Shown in pieces: positions 32,080 to 49,260 of a stretch of DNA of 64,000 nt (positions are counted from its first letter, which is position 1; every line of letters begins with the position of its first letter). The translations under genes were made by a program, and so were the position numbers. A model generated the notes under the pieces. The model ran no database searches. It was not told the origin of the DNA and worked only from the letters and a program-made list of their open reading frames with translations. The DNA is from Lota lota (lineage: Eukaryota; Chordata; Actinopteri; Gadiformes; Lotidae): NCBI GenBank assembly GCA_026745465.1, contig JACYXH010000410.1, positions 1,009,501-1,073,500 of the forward strand, read 5' to 3'.

Positions 32080-32630
32080 GCACTGCTATTGGCCCAAAAA
32101 ACTAGGCAATCAGATCACTTAAAAATAATATGCCAATGAGATCGCTTAAAAACCACAGCCAATCAGATCACTCAAGAAAGAAAAAAACATGAGCCAATCA
32201 GATCGCTCCAAAAATAAAAAAGGGCCAATCAGATCGCTTGAAAACCACAGCCAATCAGATAGCTAAAAAAACAAAAACACAAGCCAATCAAATCTCTCAA
32301 AATCGTTTTTATAAAAGAGGCAATCAGCTCAAAAAAGAAATGAGAGAAAGAGTCAATCAGATAGTTTGAAAAAAATTAAAACATACGAGGTTATCAGATT
32401 GCTAAAAAAAAGAAGAAAAAGAAAATCAGATGGCAAAAAAATGAGTCAATAAAAATGCGTAAAAACCACAGCCAATCAGATCAAAAATTAAAATAAAACA
32501 GCCAATCAGATCGCTTGAAAAAAATAACAAAAACTAGCCAATCAGATCGCTTGAATATTTTTTTAAGAAAGAGCCTGTCAGATCGCATAGAAAATAGAAA
32601 TAAAAGCCAATCAGATTGCTAGATTCTTTT
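32080..32630 (+). repeat. Tandem array of CCAATCAGAT units
   Basis: About 16-17 degenerate units of 25-45 bp, each made of a CCAATCAGATCGCT-like core and an A-rich spacer. Nine keep an exact GCCAATCA, the core recognised by NF-Y. No gene starts nearby. Confidence 0.88.
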
Positions 32631-33239
32631 TTGGATCACTAATCTAATTATTAAAACGTCATACAGTAAAACAACTTGAAAATCATCACAGAGGTACCTA
32701 GGGACATGTTCAATAAGAATATGGTGGAGTTTGTAGAAAACGATTAGATTATATTATTTTATGAATTTTAAAAACTGCATTTGTGCTGAAATTCCTGCAA
32801 AGAAATGTGCCATCACTCACATCGTCCCCTCCAAGGCTGAAACCAAAGATAGGCTCTTGCCGACAGCCAATCATGTTTTATTGATCATTGATCTGAGAAC
32901 AGGATGAATGAGAGAGAGACAGAGAGAGATAGAAAAGGAGCGAGGATGAACACCGTGAGAAAGCGAGGGAGATTGTGTGTGTATGTGTGTGTGTGTGTGT
33001 ATGTATGTTTGTGTATGTGTTTGTGTGTGTGTCTGACAGTCTGAGTCACATAAGTCGACTGCTGCTTGAGTTTAAAAAAAACATTGTCCTATCACTTAGA
33101 ACCTAATTCTGTCTTCCTCACTTCTGTCCTCGCTTTCTTCTCTTCCTATCTTCTCTTCCACTCTTCTGTCATTCCTTTCTTCTTCCTCCCTCGTCTACTC
33201 TCTTCTTCCTCTCTGTATCTCCATAATCCATGCTGACAT

Positions 33240-33317
33240 CAAGACGTTCTCCCTGCCTTCGTTTTCTTCATCATCATCATCGTCATCACCCCCACCACCA
33301 TCCTCATCATCACCATA

Positions 33318-33372
<55 letters not shown>

Positions 33373-33420
33373 CCATCATCTTCATCATCACCATCATCGT
33401 GATCTTAAGAGTCCCTGTCT
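33240..33420. repeat. (ATC)n trinucleotide repeat
   Basis: TCATCATCACC-type repeat. The apparent poly-His frame across it is a by-product of the repeat. The flanks (32640-33240 and 33420-33700) hold pyrimidine-rich and GA-rich low-complexity sequence and no gene. Confidence 0.9.
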
Positions 33421-33699
33421 TGAAGTTGCATCACCATGCATTTTTACAGCAGGAAAAAGGAAAGCAAGGTGAATAATTTAGAGTCGATGAGTCGGAGGCT
33501 TCGCTCCGCTCCACTCCAGTGAAATCATGTTCTGCTTTTAATTACAGGCCTGAAACATCTCCGAGGCTGGGGTGCCGCAGCCACCATCGGCTCTCAGGTG
33601 ATCAAATATGAATGACAGTGTGTCACCAGGGAGCACTGGACACCTTGTCCCAGAGCTGGGGTAGAACACAACCTGCTTCCTCAGGCACACTGAAAGGAA

Positions 33700-34125
33700 C
33701 CCGCATAGAACATGCCTAGAACACCTCCGAAAACATGCTACGAAGACATCATGGACAGCTCAGGAACCTTCCTAGAACACTCCTTCAGCCCACCTACAAC
33801 ACATTAATAACATGACAAGAATGTGCAACACCTGTCAAGAACATGACAACACAGCAATACCGCATCAAGAAAAACTTCAGGAACATGGCTAGAACACGCG
33901 TAGAACATTTAAAAAACATGTCAGGAACAGCTCAAAAAAACACACTAAGACAGTCATGAGCAGCTTAGGAGCATGCCTAGAACACATCAAGAACTGCTCA
34001 GGAACATGCCTAGAACACATCAAGAACAGCTCAGGAACATGCCTAGAAAACGTCAAGAGCTGCTCAGGAACATGCCTAGAACACGTCAAGAACTGCTCAG
34101 GAACATGCCAAGAAAACAGCTAGAA
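33700..34125 (+). repeat. Minisatellite, period about 36 bp
   Basis: Units such as CAGGAACATGCCTAGAACAC and ATCAAGAACTGCT. Copies are regular in 33960-34125 and degenerate to the left. Confidence 0.85.
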
Positions 34126-34299
34126 CTGTATGACACTTCTGCACCTAACAAGAACGAATAACACAAACATGTTATCATCGTGTCTGAAATACACTTCTAT
34201 TCAAATAAAAAAGTCATTTCAGGTATCAGATAAACATAGTGAAGTACACATGTTGTGAATGTTATAAGTCGAGCGTTGTGATATGTTGCAACATATCAC

Positions 34300-34576
34300 A
34301 ACTGATCGCTGTCCTGACAAACAGGAGAATAGAGAAGTTGCTGAATGTGGCTACAGAGAATTCATATTTCATCTGCAGACACTAGTGTCCGCCCGCGCAT
34401 GGCACCCACACGCACGCCACGACACCTCCCCCGACACCCAGCCCGCGCCTGAATGTGCATCCCCCAGCCAGAAGGACCTGTCAATCAAAAGGTGTTAAGA
34501 CGGCACCATCGGCATGACAACAGCGTCTCAAGATGTATAAAGAAACTAAACTCATCATCAGAGAAAAGCACTGTGG

Positions 34577-34608
<32 letters not shown>

Positions 34609-34736
34609 TGAGGTCTTTGATGTTGGGCAATATCATGAGGGAAAATAACACTTTTGATAGTTCATGAGCACAGAAAGAATAAAAATAAAATCTCCAAAAA
34701 CACACTTTCTCTCTGAAACACTCGCTCACACACATG

Positions 34737-34801
<65 letters not shown>

Positions 34802-34970
34802 TCAAAGTAAGACTTTGAATTTTGCAGGCCGTCCTACAAAGCTTGCAGTTCTCTCGACATGACACCTCAACAGAGAGAGAGAGAGCAAGAGAGAGCGAGA
34901 GAGAGAGAGAGAGATGTATAAGTGATTGGATGAACATTAAACCATGTATGCATGATAGCTGTCAGCTCCA
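34300..34970. other. Intergenic with microsatellites
   Basis: Holds (TG)n at about 34578-34607, (CA)n at 34739-34795 and a GA-rich stretch at 34870-34914. No gene recognised. Confidence 0.6.
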
Positions 34971-34977
34971 CACCTAA

Positions 34978-35728
34978 CACCACTCTCCCATCTAACACCC
35001 GCTCTCCACTCTTACACCCGCTCTCCCATCTAAAACCGCTCTCCCATCTAAAACCGCTCTCCCATCTAAAACCGCTCTCCCATCTAAAACCGCTCTCCCA
35101 TCTAAAACCGCTCTCCCATCTAAAACCGCTCTCCCATCTGACACAAGCGCTCCCATCTTACAACCGCTCTCCCATCTTACAACCGCTCTCCAATCTTACA
35201 ATCGCTCTCCCATCTTACACCCGCTCTCCCATCGAAAACCGCTCTCCCATCTTACACCCACTCTCCCATCTTACACCCGCTCTCCCATCGAAAACCGCTC
35301 TCCCATCTTACAACCGCTCTCCCATCTTACACCCGCTCTCCAATCTTACAACCGCTCTCCAATCTTACAATCGCTCTCCCATCTTACACCCACTCTCCCA
35401 TCTTACACCCGCTCTCCCATCGAAAACCGCTCTCCCATCTTACACCCACTCTCCCATCTTACAACCGCTCTCCCATCTTACAACTGGTCTCCCATCTTAC
35501 ACCCGCTCTCCAATCTTACAACCGCTCTCCAATCTTACAATCGCTCTCCCATCTTACACCCGCTCTCCCATCGAAAACCGCTCTCCCATCTTACACCCAC
35601 TCTCCCATCTTACACCTGCTCTCCCATTGAAAACTGCTCTCCCATCTTACACCTGCTCTCCCATCGAAAACCACTCTCCCATCTTACACCTGCCCTCCCA
35701 TCTTACACCCGCTCTCCCATCTCTTCCT
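34978..35728 (+). repeat. 20-bp minisatellite, about 37 copies
   Basis: Unit CCGCTCTCCCATCTTACAAC with variants (TCTAAAACC, TCGAAAACC, TCTTACACC). Higher-order blocks recur, for example the series near 35160-35300 again near 35330-35480 and 35500-35640. One plus-strand frame stays open for the whole length, a consequence of unit spacing rather than a gene. Confidence 0.93.
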
Positions 35729-35799
35729 CTGTGTGTGTGTGTGTGTGTGTGTGTAGTTAAGAAAAATATTCTAGCTTCCATTTAAACAACTCCACCAAC

Positions 35800-36300
35800 A
35801 GTCACTTCCTGTGCAGACTGGCTGCGTGGTTGCATTGTTGTGGACCTGCATGTTTACAACGTCTTGTTGGGAAGCTGCATGGTTGCCAGGATGCTTGGGA
35901 CCATCTTGTGTGCCCATCTTGTGCGGTTGCATGGCTGCCTGGCTGCATGATTGCGTTGTTTTGGTCCTGCATGGTTGCAATGTGTTGTTGCGAAGCTGTC
36001 CGGTTGCCTGGATGTGTAGTTGACTGGATGCAGGGTTGCCTGACTGCATAGTTGCCTGCTACAGTGTTTCATGGTTCTGCTCTTGTGTGGTTGCCTAGCT
36101 GCCTAGCTGCATGATTGCATCGTTGTGGTCCTACAGGGATGGTACGCTGTGTGGTTGCATGATTGCCTGGTTGTGATGCTTGCTTGGATCCATAGCTGCA
36201 TTGATTCCAGGTTGCATGCTCACCTGGTTGCATTGTTTCATTCTTGCCTGGATGTGGTCGCAATACTGCATGGTTGCAGTGCTGCCTAGTTGTGAGGTGT
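35800..36300 (+). repeat. Degenerate GGTTGCATGGCTGCC-type repeat
   Basis: Loose copies of GGTTGCCTGGCTGCATGATT and GTGGTCCTGCATGGTTGC. Open frames on both strands arise from it. Confidence 0.75.
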
Positions 36301-37582
36301 CATCCCACGTTATGATTGACTACAGCAGTGGCTCTGGTCCAGAGGAAGCTGTCGAGACTAACAAGATAATTAGCATGTGACTTCTGGACAGGCGGCGGGA
36401 GGGAGGGAAAGAGAGCGATCTCTCCTCTCCTCTAATCAGAGCTCCAGCCTCGCATCTGTCTGATGAATAGACAGCATGGAGCATTTCTAATGCAGGAGAC
36501 TGCAGACGTACGCTATTCTGCATCATGGAAGCCCCAGAGTCTCCTTCTCCCTGTCTCTCCCCCTCTTCCCACTCTCTCTCTCTGCAGGGCGCTATGTCGA
36601 GGACATTTCTGGTGTGTTTGTATTGTTTCATGATTAGTGCTGAATGATAAGTAGACAGGGGAACCTCTGGTGTGGTCAGGTGGAGGGGGGGGGGGGGGGG
36701 ACAGATGTAGCGAGAGCGGTGACTGTTTCTATCGTGCTTTTTCAAGTTATATATGGAGGTCTGTAGTTCATCCATCCTGTTTCCTGTCTTGAGGAAGTCA
36801 GGGTGGAAGTCAGACAGGAGGGGCGATAGAAAAAGGGAGGTGTGGGGGAGAGAGAGGGAGGGGAGGGAACATTAGCAGCAGGACAGAATGCTGGAGTTGT
36901 CAGCGCTTGAGTTTAATTTGGTCCCAGAGTCTGACGATCCCACCGCTGGGACTCCCTGTCATTGCCACCCAGAGTAACTCCTCCTCACATCCTCCTGCTT
37001 GAAGCACCTCCTCTCCCAGCACCTCCTCCTCTCACATCTTCACCTCTCTCAGGACCTCCTACAGGAGCAGCTCCTCTCGAGAACACCTCCTCTGAAACGC
37101 ACCAGGACAAGGGTCCCCCCCCCCCCCCTCATCTCCCTCTCCTAGCGTCTCTCTCCCTCTCTCCTCGCCCTCTCTCTGTAGTGTCAGTATCTCTTACCTA
37201 CTCTCTTACTCCCCTTCAACCCCCCCCCCCGTCCCCCTGTCCCCCACTCCCCCGTCCCCCCTCTCTCTCTCGTTTTCATTCTGTGCTGCCTTCCTCCCTC
37301 ATCCTGAGAAAGTGTTCTAGTTTGTAGCTTGTTCACCACATCATGTGAGGACATCTCATCTCCCTCCGGACGTCTTCCAATGTCTCTGCTGCTCCTTCAG
37401 CCCCTTCATCATCATCATCATCATCATCATCATCTTGTTATCCACTAATTTGTTATCATAATAGTTTAGTTTCATTACAATCGTTTCAACAACTAGTTTC
37501 TGAGCTGACATTCAATCAGAAACTTGAGCTACATTAAGGAGACTTTTTGAGATACACATAAAAATTATGTAACAATGTCCAC

Positions 37583-37642
<60 letters not shown>

Positions 37643-38150
37643 CCATCCACATGATATATTGTGGATGGGTATAGATAGATAAAAAACAAATGTTTCCTGG
37701 GAATATTCAACTCTCTGTGGACCTCAATAAACATGAGGTATTTGCCTCAGTTATTTGCTTTAGTTATTAACCTTGTTAGGAAACTAAATCTTATTAGCTA
37801 AAACTCTGTTGTGAATCCATTCACTCATCCACACACACTCTGTACAAATCCCATATTTATATAGTTTGACTAAATAAATAAATATGATACATAACAGTTA
37901 AACAATTAAATGTCCCAACCCAGTAAATAAGGTTTATCATAATCTACATATTCTGTATTAGTTCTAAGTGTATCTGTTAAGTGTTTATCAGATCAACAGA
38001 TCTTCAAGATGTGCGGATGTTAAAATAACAAACGTCAACAAGAGCCAATTATCTATTCTTGCTATGCTAATTAAGGTTGGGGTTAGCGCTACGGTGGCGA
38101 TACCATCAAGATCAGATTCTGAAATTATTAGACAGGATCCCATACTACAT
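36300..38150. other. Intergenic, low-complexity blocks
   Basis: A G16 run at 36685-36700, CT-rich and poly-C blocks at 37000-37270, (ATC)n near 37403 and (CA)n at 37583-37636. No exon or RNA gene recognised. Confidence 0.5.
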
Positions 38151-38159
38151 AACAGCTCC

Positions 38160-39000
38160 TACAGGGATACCTATTCACAGGGGAGAGAGGGGGAGCGAGG
38201 GAGAGAGAGAGAGAGGACGAAATAGGGAGACTGGTTGAGAGAAAAAGAGGGAAAGAGAGACAACAAAGAGACAAAGGACGGTGGGCTGGAACTAGAGAGA
38301 GAAGGGGGGAGTGAGGGGAGGGATGGAGGGATAAAGAGAGAGAGGGATAAAGAGAGAGAGGGATGTAGAGAGGGGAAGAGGGGGGGAAGAGAGAGAGATG
38401 GGGACAGAACAAGTAGAGAAAGGTAGCGATAGAGGTAGAAAAAAGGAGAAAGTGAGAGTTAGAAATGAGAGAGGTGATAGAGAGGTAGAGAAATGGAGAG
38501 AGAGGTAGCAATAGAGGAAGGGAAAAGACGAGAGGTAGTGAAAAGGAGAGTGGTAGCGATAGAGGTGTTGAAAAGTAAGGAAATAGAGGTAGAGAAAAAG
38601 GAGAGGCGATAGAGGTAGAGAAAAGGAGAGCGGCAGTTAAATACGGATAGAGAAAATGAGAGAGGCGATAAAGGAGAGGAAGGTAACCATATAGAGCTAG
38701 AATTTTTTTTATTTTACCTGCAGGTTTTCTCCAGAGTCTTTCAGTCTAATCCGACCCTCACTGAGGAGTAGGAGGAGGAGGTGGAGGAGGAGCATGCCAG
38801 CCAGTAGGCCTAATTAGGACCCATGTGTGCAATACAAGGAGCATGAGTAGGATATGAGGATGAGAAGAAGAGCAGGAGGAGAGTTGATGGAAAGGAGCAG
38901 GAGGAGAAAGAGGAAGATGAGGACGAGGAGGAGTAGAGAAGATGAAGAGGAGTAGCAGAGATAGAGAAGAGAGGAGCAGTGGGAGGAGAAGGAGTACAGC
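38160..39000 (+). repeat. Polypurine block
   Basis: About 500 bases (38170-38690) and again 38760-39000 of almost pure A/G on the plus strand, with GAGAGGTAGAGAAAAGGAGA-like repeats. A (CA)n tract follows at 39047-39103 and another purine block at 39130-39260. Confidence 0.88.
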
Positions 39001-39046
39001 AGCAATCTGGACTCACCTGACAGCTGGAGAATATAGAGACAGAGCT

Positions 39047-39106
<60 letters not shown>

Positions 39107-39259
39107 GCACTCTCCCAGAGAATGTGGGAGTTTAATGAAGGCTGTGACAGAGAGAGAGCGTGAGATGGAGAGAAATAGGGACATAGAGATAGAGATTGGG
39201 ATAGTGAGAGAGCAAGAGAGAGCCAGAGTGAGAGAGACAGTGAGAGAAAGTATCTCTGG

Positions 39260-41240
39260 GGCTGGTTAGGCGGAGTATAAAACAGTGAAGTGATGTTCTA
39301 GGAGAAGAGAGTTTTCCTGCTCTAGAGCTCCGAACATCAGGTCTCACTAGGACCAGACTGTCTGGTTTCCCAGCCCACAGAGAGTACGGTACTCTGGAGA
39401 AACACAACACATCTGCCCTCAATACACTCTGCTCTCTCTCCCACTTCCTCTTCTGCCTCCCTCTCCATCTCTTCTCCCTCTCTCCCCTCCTTCTGTCTCT
39501 CCATTCTCCTTCTCTCTTCCTTTCTCCTTTTCTCTCCCTCTTTCCGCATCTATTGGATCCACAAAACCTGTGGAGAATCCATTTAATCAAGAAATATTCC
39601 TTTATTAATATGAATTAATTCATGTCTTAAGTAACTTGTGATGTCAACATCCACATCACATCACTCATCTACCACCAGAGATGAAAGAGTGGTACTACAG
39701 TGTTTCCTGTTAAAGGTGGTTTAACCCCTTTCTCAACCAATGTTGTGTTAGAATACACGTCTGCAATGTTTTCCACTTAACGTGAACACAAAACCGGTTA
39801 ACATCATCTTAACACTGTATTGTGCATCTGATGTGTTGACATCTTCTCAGACGACATGTGGCTGATGAATCCTCTGTTCTGTCGGACCATGAGGAGGTTT
39901 TAGTATTCACAACCACGCGCCCCGCCCAAACCTCCAATCTCCATGTGACAAATAGTCCCGGCTGAGATTTGATAACTGCCACAACTTGGTGGCGTCTGCG
40001 CTGTCATTGATTAGTGATCAGAATTCTTAATCCGACAGAAACCTCAACAGGATCCCCAGGTTGGTCTTCACTCAGAGGAAAACTGTGGAACCTGTTCCCC
40101 TCTGGTCTGGTGGAAATCACGCGTACCTTGTTACACGTTTACTTTTACCATGTTTGGAATGGCAGGTATAGTGGTTCACGCTGTTGAAACAAAGACTTGG
40201 GTTTGTATCACATCAGTTTTTAATTCAGCGGAGTGTAAGTGGCTATAAAGGTAGAGTGGAACCAGAACAGATCAGGAGGGACAAAGACATGGTAAAAGAA
40301 ATGTTTCACCTAGTCAATAACCTCATATTTAAGGAGGAATAAGTGAAAAGTGAAAGATAGCCACTCAAACCTTTTTGCTATACCCTTTCACACACATCTA
40401 CCCATCCACAAACATTGACCAATCCACCAACCCACATTCACCCATTTACAAACACATTCATCCTTCGTTTATTGTCTTGCTCAAGGACCCATCAGGACTT
40501 CAGGCCAGGAGGAACCAGCAAACCTCCAGGTTCCTAGAGGTTTCAGTCAACCTCCTGACCTCTCGCTACAAACAACCTGACACTCAACATCGTGTGGGTA
40601 AACATCGGAGCTCAGCACCAGGAGTTATCAGAGAGAGACGTGAGGTGAGGATGAATTTATTAGTTTGCTATGTGCGTTCCGTGAGGTGTTGGTGGACATG
40701 ATACGAGAGCGGAGCTTACATCTTAAAGTTACAGAAACATTAGCAAGGTTTTAATTCTGCATAATCACAGCCATCATAAAGTCCTTTCGACTGAAGCGTT
40801 GGTTGTTGCATACACAAGACATCCTACTCATGCTATGAATACAGTGAATATAAACCAAAATATACCGCACTAACGGTGTAGCGTTGTGGCTTCTCAATGC
40901 CAGTCCTCCCAGAAGACAGTTCTGACATTTCCAGGGTCTCTCTCTAATCCCTGTTTTGATAAGTGCAGCAGGTTTAAATAGGAACTAATCCAACTCATCC
41001 ACGGATTCATCCTAATCCACCCATCAGCCAACGGAGAAGCTGGTAAACAGCATGTCGCTACGGCTAACATCCTGAACCGCTAAATGGCTAACGTGACATT
41101 TGGAATTAAAGCCAGGGAGTTTTCTTCCCTCTTTGGTGTTCAAAGCAGTCTTCACACACTGGTTTCCAGTGTGGAGAATGAATCGCGGGCCATAGAATAA
41201 CTACAGCTAGCTTTCCCTTCCAGCTGGGAAACAAGCAAAT
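39260..41240. other. Intergenic, no gene recognised
   Basis: A pyrimidine-rich block at 39420-39548 is followed by unique-looking sequence. Around 40380-40510 CATCCACAAAC repeats and TGTCTTGCTCAAGGACCC suggest a reverse-oriented SINE remnant related to that at 31571. Confidence 0.45.
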
Positions 41241-41248
41241 GGTGCGCT

Positions 41249-41254
41249 TTTATT
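41249..41254 (-). terminator. Possible HS3ST2 polyadenylation signal
   Basis: AATAAA on the minus strand 365 nt after the HS3ST2 stop. No transcript evidence. Confidence 0.3.
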
Positions 41255-41481
41255 TTGATTTTGAAAGCCATGCAACAAGAACCTTCCTGTGCCACCTATA
41301 AATGTCCATCATTATACCGAAAACATTCCCATCTTAACTTTGTACGCAGGTGTTCTCATCTCATTATGGAAAACACCTGGAGGGGGGAACTTAGGATGTG
41401 TGGATAGTGGCGAGAGAGGGAGGGATATCTCCTGTTCATCTTCTACTTCTTGTCTGTATTCACGTCTGTATTAGTGTTCCT

Positions 41482-41507
41482 GGGGGGGGGGGGGGGGGGG
41501 GGGGGGG
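41482..41507 (+). repeat. G26 homopolymer
   Basis: Uninterrupted run of 26 G on the plus strand, lying in the probable 3' UTR of HS3ST2 (C-run in that transcript). Confidence 0.95.
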
Positions 41508-41618
41508 ACTGCCAACCGACATACACAGGAAGTAAGAGATTGGATATTGCGTTTCGGTAGTTGTAGAGACCAGAGCTGGCCGGATGCTATCCGATAATAC
41601 TCAGCATCCGCCCCTGGG

Positions 41619-44378
41619 TTACTCCCATCTGAAGTCAAATCCCACCATCTCATAGAAGCGGACGTTGTGCGGTCGGTAGAAGTCTCGGAGTTGATCGACG
41701 GCCTCGCGGTCGATCTGGACATGCGTACGGCCCTTGGACTTACCCAGGCAGCGCGGTGACATGCTGCTCTCAGGCTTCTTCAGGCAGGGGAAGCCCTTGG
41801 TGCGGTTGAAGTAGAAATGCTTGTCCGTCACGATGCGCTTCAGGCCCAGGAAGTCCTGCACTCGGGCCAGCTCGCCGGCCGGGTCGGTGATGAGCCGCTC
41901 GCCGCTGACAAAGTGGATCTGCTCCAGGGGGAAGTGGCGCAGCCAGCACTCTAGGTGCAGGGCGTACAGGCCTATGCGGATGGCGTTCCAGGAGGCGTCC
42001 ACCAAGCCCTGGCTCTGATTCAGGAAGGCCAGCTCCTGGAAGCTGGGTAGGTCCGGTGTTTTGGTCAGGGTCTGGGTGTAGTCCGATATGGCGCGGGTGA
42101 CCGGGTCGCGGACCACCACAATGAGCTTGGTATGGCGGGACATGGCAGCGATGCGGCGAGGGGCGTCCGCGGTCACGAAGTAGCTCGGAGTCTTCTCCAT
42201 GGAGATCTGGCCCTCCAGGGTCCGAGGCATCAGACTCCTGGACACAAAGCCAACTGTCAGTTAATCACAGCTGCAGTCTGTCCTTCAACACAGTTACAAA
42301 CTGTCCTTAATCACAGCTCTGTTCCTTATTACAGCAACAGTCTGACCATCATCACAGCTACAGTCTGCTTCATCACAGCTAATCTGTCCATCACAGCTAA
42401 TCTGTCCATCACAGCTAGTCAAAATATAAAGGAGATGTTGTATCAGAAATAAAAAGGTACTAGAGATTCAACAAATTACACACACTGTTTGCAAGGCGTA
42501 CGCAGCGTTTGAATGGCAGTAAACTCACAGCACACAGTCACCTTTAGCATGAACAAAACACAGATTAAATATAGATTAGTCTGATAAATATAGCTCTAAT
42601 ATAAATGTGTATCTAGTACACAAATATTGACTTTATAAACAAACCATCCAGATAATTGGTTATTTGAGCTCTCATGATTAAAGATGAGTTGATGGCAAAC
42701 TAGCGTCACTATCTGAACTGTTACTGTTAGTGTGCATATGGTGTATTTAGCGAGTATATTTTGTGTGTATTTAGGCCAGCGCGGGGCGGACGGCACTTGC
42801 ATAAAGAAGTTCCTCTTCGACATGCAACCCAGTTTGGGTTTGCGTGCGTGGAGGAGTGGTGCTGTCAGGCAGGCCGGCGTCACCCGAGAAATCAGCCCCA
42901 GCGCGGGTAATAAATCAATGCTAGGAGATATGGAGACCCTGAAACTAGGACGCTCCCCACTGACACACCGCGTAGAATACCCCCATGACATTAACATCTG
43001 TAGAGCACTTCTGAAGCTGGGAAAAGTTCTACTGATTGGGGGGGGGGGGGGGGGGGGGGGGGACGACACACGACAGAGTAGAGTATGAGTAGAACAGAGG
43101 GTGTAGAACACAGTAGAGAACAGAGTATACAGTACAGTAGATCAGAGTAGAGCAGCACAAAGTACAGTAGACAGCAGAGCATGGAAGGGCCTATAGCCTG
43201 TTGGAGAAGTGTGTAGAGCATTGAAGAGCTTCTTGGGGTAGAGTAAACAGAGTGGTCAAGTCAAGTTGATGGTAGTCGGACTGCAGCTAAACAGTAGAAT
43301 AGAGTAGACAGTAGAGTAGACTGTATAGTAGAGTATATAGTAGAGTATAGACTATAATGGAATACAGTACAATATAAGATAAAGTAGAGCAGCATAGACT
43401 CAGTAGAGTAGAATAGTGTAGGGTAGTAGACAACGGAGTAGGGTTTGAGTGGAGTATAGAATAGAATAGAATACAATGGAACAGAATTCATAATAATGTA
43501 GTAGATAGACAATAGAATAGGGTAGAATAGTGCAGAATTTTAGACAACAAAGTACAGTTTGAGTGGAGTAGTAGGGTAGAGAAGCAGACTTTTAGGCAGT
43601 CGATTATGAGAGAGGAGTGGAAGGGTCTAACCAGAATAATGTTTTAAGTGGAATACTGTAGATTAATGAATAAAGGACCGCTTGGACACCGGCCCACACC
43701 TCAAGCTGAAGTTACCGAGATGGAGCCAGTTGAGTTGTTTTCTATTGATGTAACTTGTGTTTAGTAACAGACTTTAGTTTGAGTAAAACATTTCAAACGA
43801 ATGTTTTTTACTACATTATTTTGCATGATGAAATATTGAGTGCTGAAAAAATAAGTAAATTAACGTGTGCGTGCGTGAGTGCGTGCGTGCGTGCGTGCGT
43901 GTTACCTGTACCAGTCCAGTCCGCGGTCGTGGTTTCGGTCGAAGAAGTGAGTCTCGGTGCCGACCGCGCGCACGTCAGGGTGAATCCTGATAAACTCCAG
44001 AACTGCCCGCGTGCCGCCCTTCTTCACGCCAACGATGATGGCATTCGGTAACTTCTTATTCCCAAACTTTGCAGTAACCGGCGCGGAGCTCTGCGTGTTG
44101 TTTCTGTGGGGTAACGCTCGCACATGGTCGCGCTCCCCCTCGTCGAAAGGTATAACACACGAGACCGATTTCTGGAGGCGCCTTTTCCCGCCACCGTCCA
44201 CTGAAGCGCGCCGACAGCCGCGCGGTAGGTCGCCTGGCGTTTGCATGATGACCGCATCAGCAGAAAACAGTGCACAGTAGCACAGGTATGTCACGAGGAA
44301 GGAAAACACGCACAAGCAGGTCGTGATGAGCCGAGGTGAGGACGGCACCGCTCTACCGTTGAGGAGCGCGCATGCCAT
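41619..44378 (-). CDS. hs3st2: Heparan sulfate glucosamine 3-O-sulfotransferase 2, complete, two exons
   Basis: A type II Golgi membrane enzyme that moves sulfate from PAPS to the 3-O position of glucosamine in heparan sulfate. Exon 1 is 44378-43906 ([10 protein letters not shown] to GLDWY), exon 2 is 42237-41619 ([10 protein letters not shown] to VGFDFRWE, stop TAA). The 1092 nt give 363 residues (human 367). A membrane anchor spans about residues 17-39. The PAPS-binding loop [14 protein letters not shown] lies at 116-129 and the putative catalytic Glu142 in [10 protein letters not shown], where human has GTEPHFFDRN. Exon 2 carries [26 protein letters not shown] and the two-Cys loop ending [13 protein letters not shown]. 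The HS3ST3 and HS3ST4 paralogues are alternatives, but the sequence and the USP31 neighbour favour HS3ST2. It is tail to tail with USP31 as in human. Confidence 0.92.
42238..43905 (-). other. HS3ST2 intron with G25 run and AGAGTAGA satellite
   Basis: A G25 homopolymer (43038-43062) is followed by about 520 bases (43070-43590) of irregular GTAGAGTAGAATAGAGTAGA-like repeat on the plus strand. The left part (42250-42430) has ACAGCTAATCTGTCCATC repeats. A GTGC/GTGCGTGC stretch lies at 43866-43900 next to the donor. Confidence 0.85.
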
Positions 44379-44760
44379 ATCTCCGTGGATATGGACCGTG
44401 CATCTTTTATTCCGACTGATATTGCGCTGCGTGCGCTCGGGTTGATTTCAATCTGCCGACTAGATCTTGACGTTCAGCACTTTTTACCGTAAATAGAGAA
44501 ATATTTTAATTTGCCAGCTGGCGCGCAATAGTCGGTGCGTTAAGGTCTCGGCACCGAACCAGTACATCTACAACGAAACGCGGGTTTAATTCAACTCCCG
44601 GCGGCGACGTCCAGCTTGGAGCCGTTGCCATGGCGCACGAGGGTGCAAAAGAAGAGAGGCGCGCTCCTCTCGCGGAGACCGTCATGCCCCGGGAAAAACT
44701 ATCTCCCCCACGTGACATCAGAGCATCTTTGAATAAAAAAAAAAGTGACGTTTTACCGGG
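44379..44760 (-). promoter_or_regulatory. HS3ST2 upstream region
   Basis: GC-rich compared with its surroundings. It has a CACGTG E-box at 44709-44714 followed by AC, about 330 bp before the ATG. No clear TATA box or start site. Confidence 0.4.

Positions 44761-49260
<4,500 letters not shown>

Noticed and set aside
33230-33472. Poly-histidine protein
   Set aside because: Pure product of an (ATC)n repeat.
34952-35785. 277-codon open frame PSHLTPALPSKTALPSY-like
   Set aside because: Coding illusion of a 20-bp minisatellite. No promoter, start context or conserved domain.
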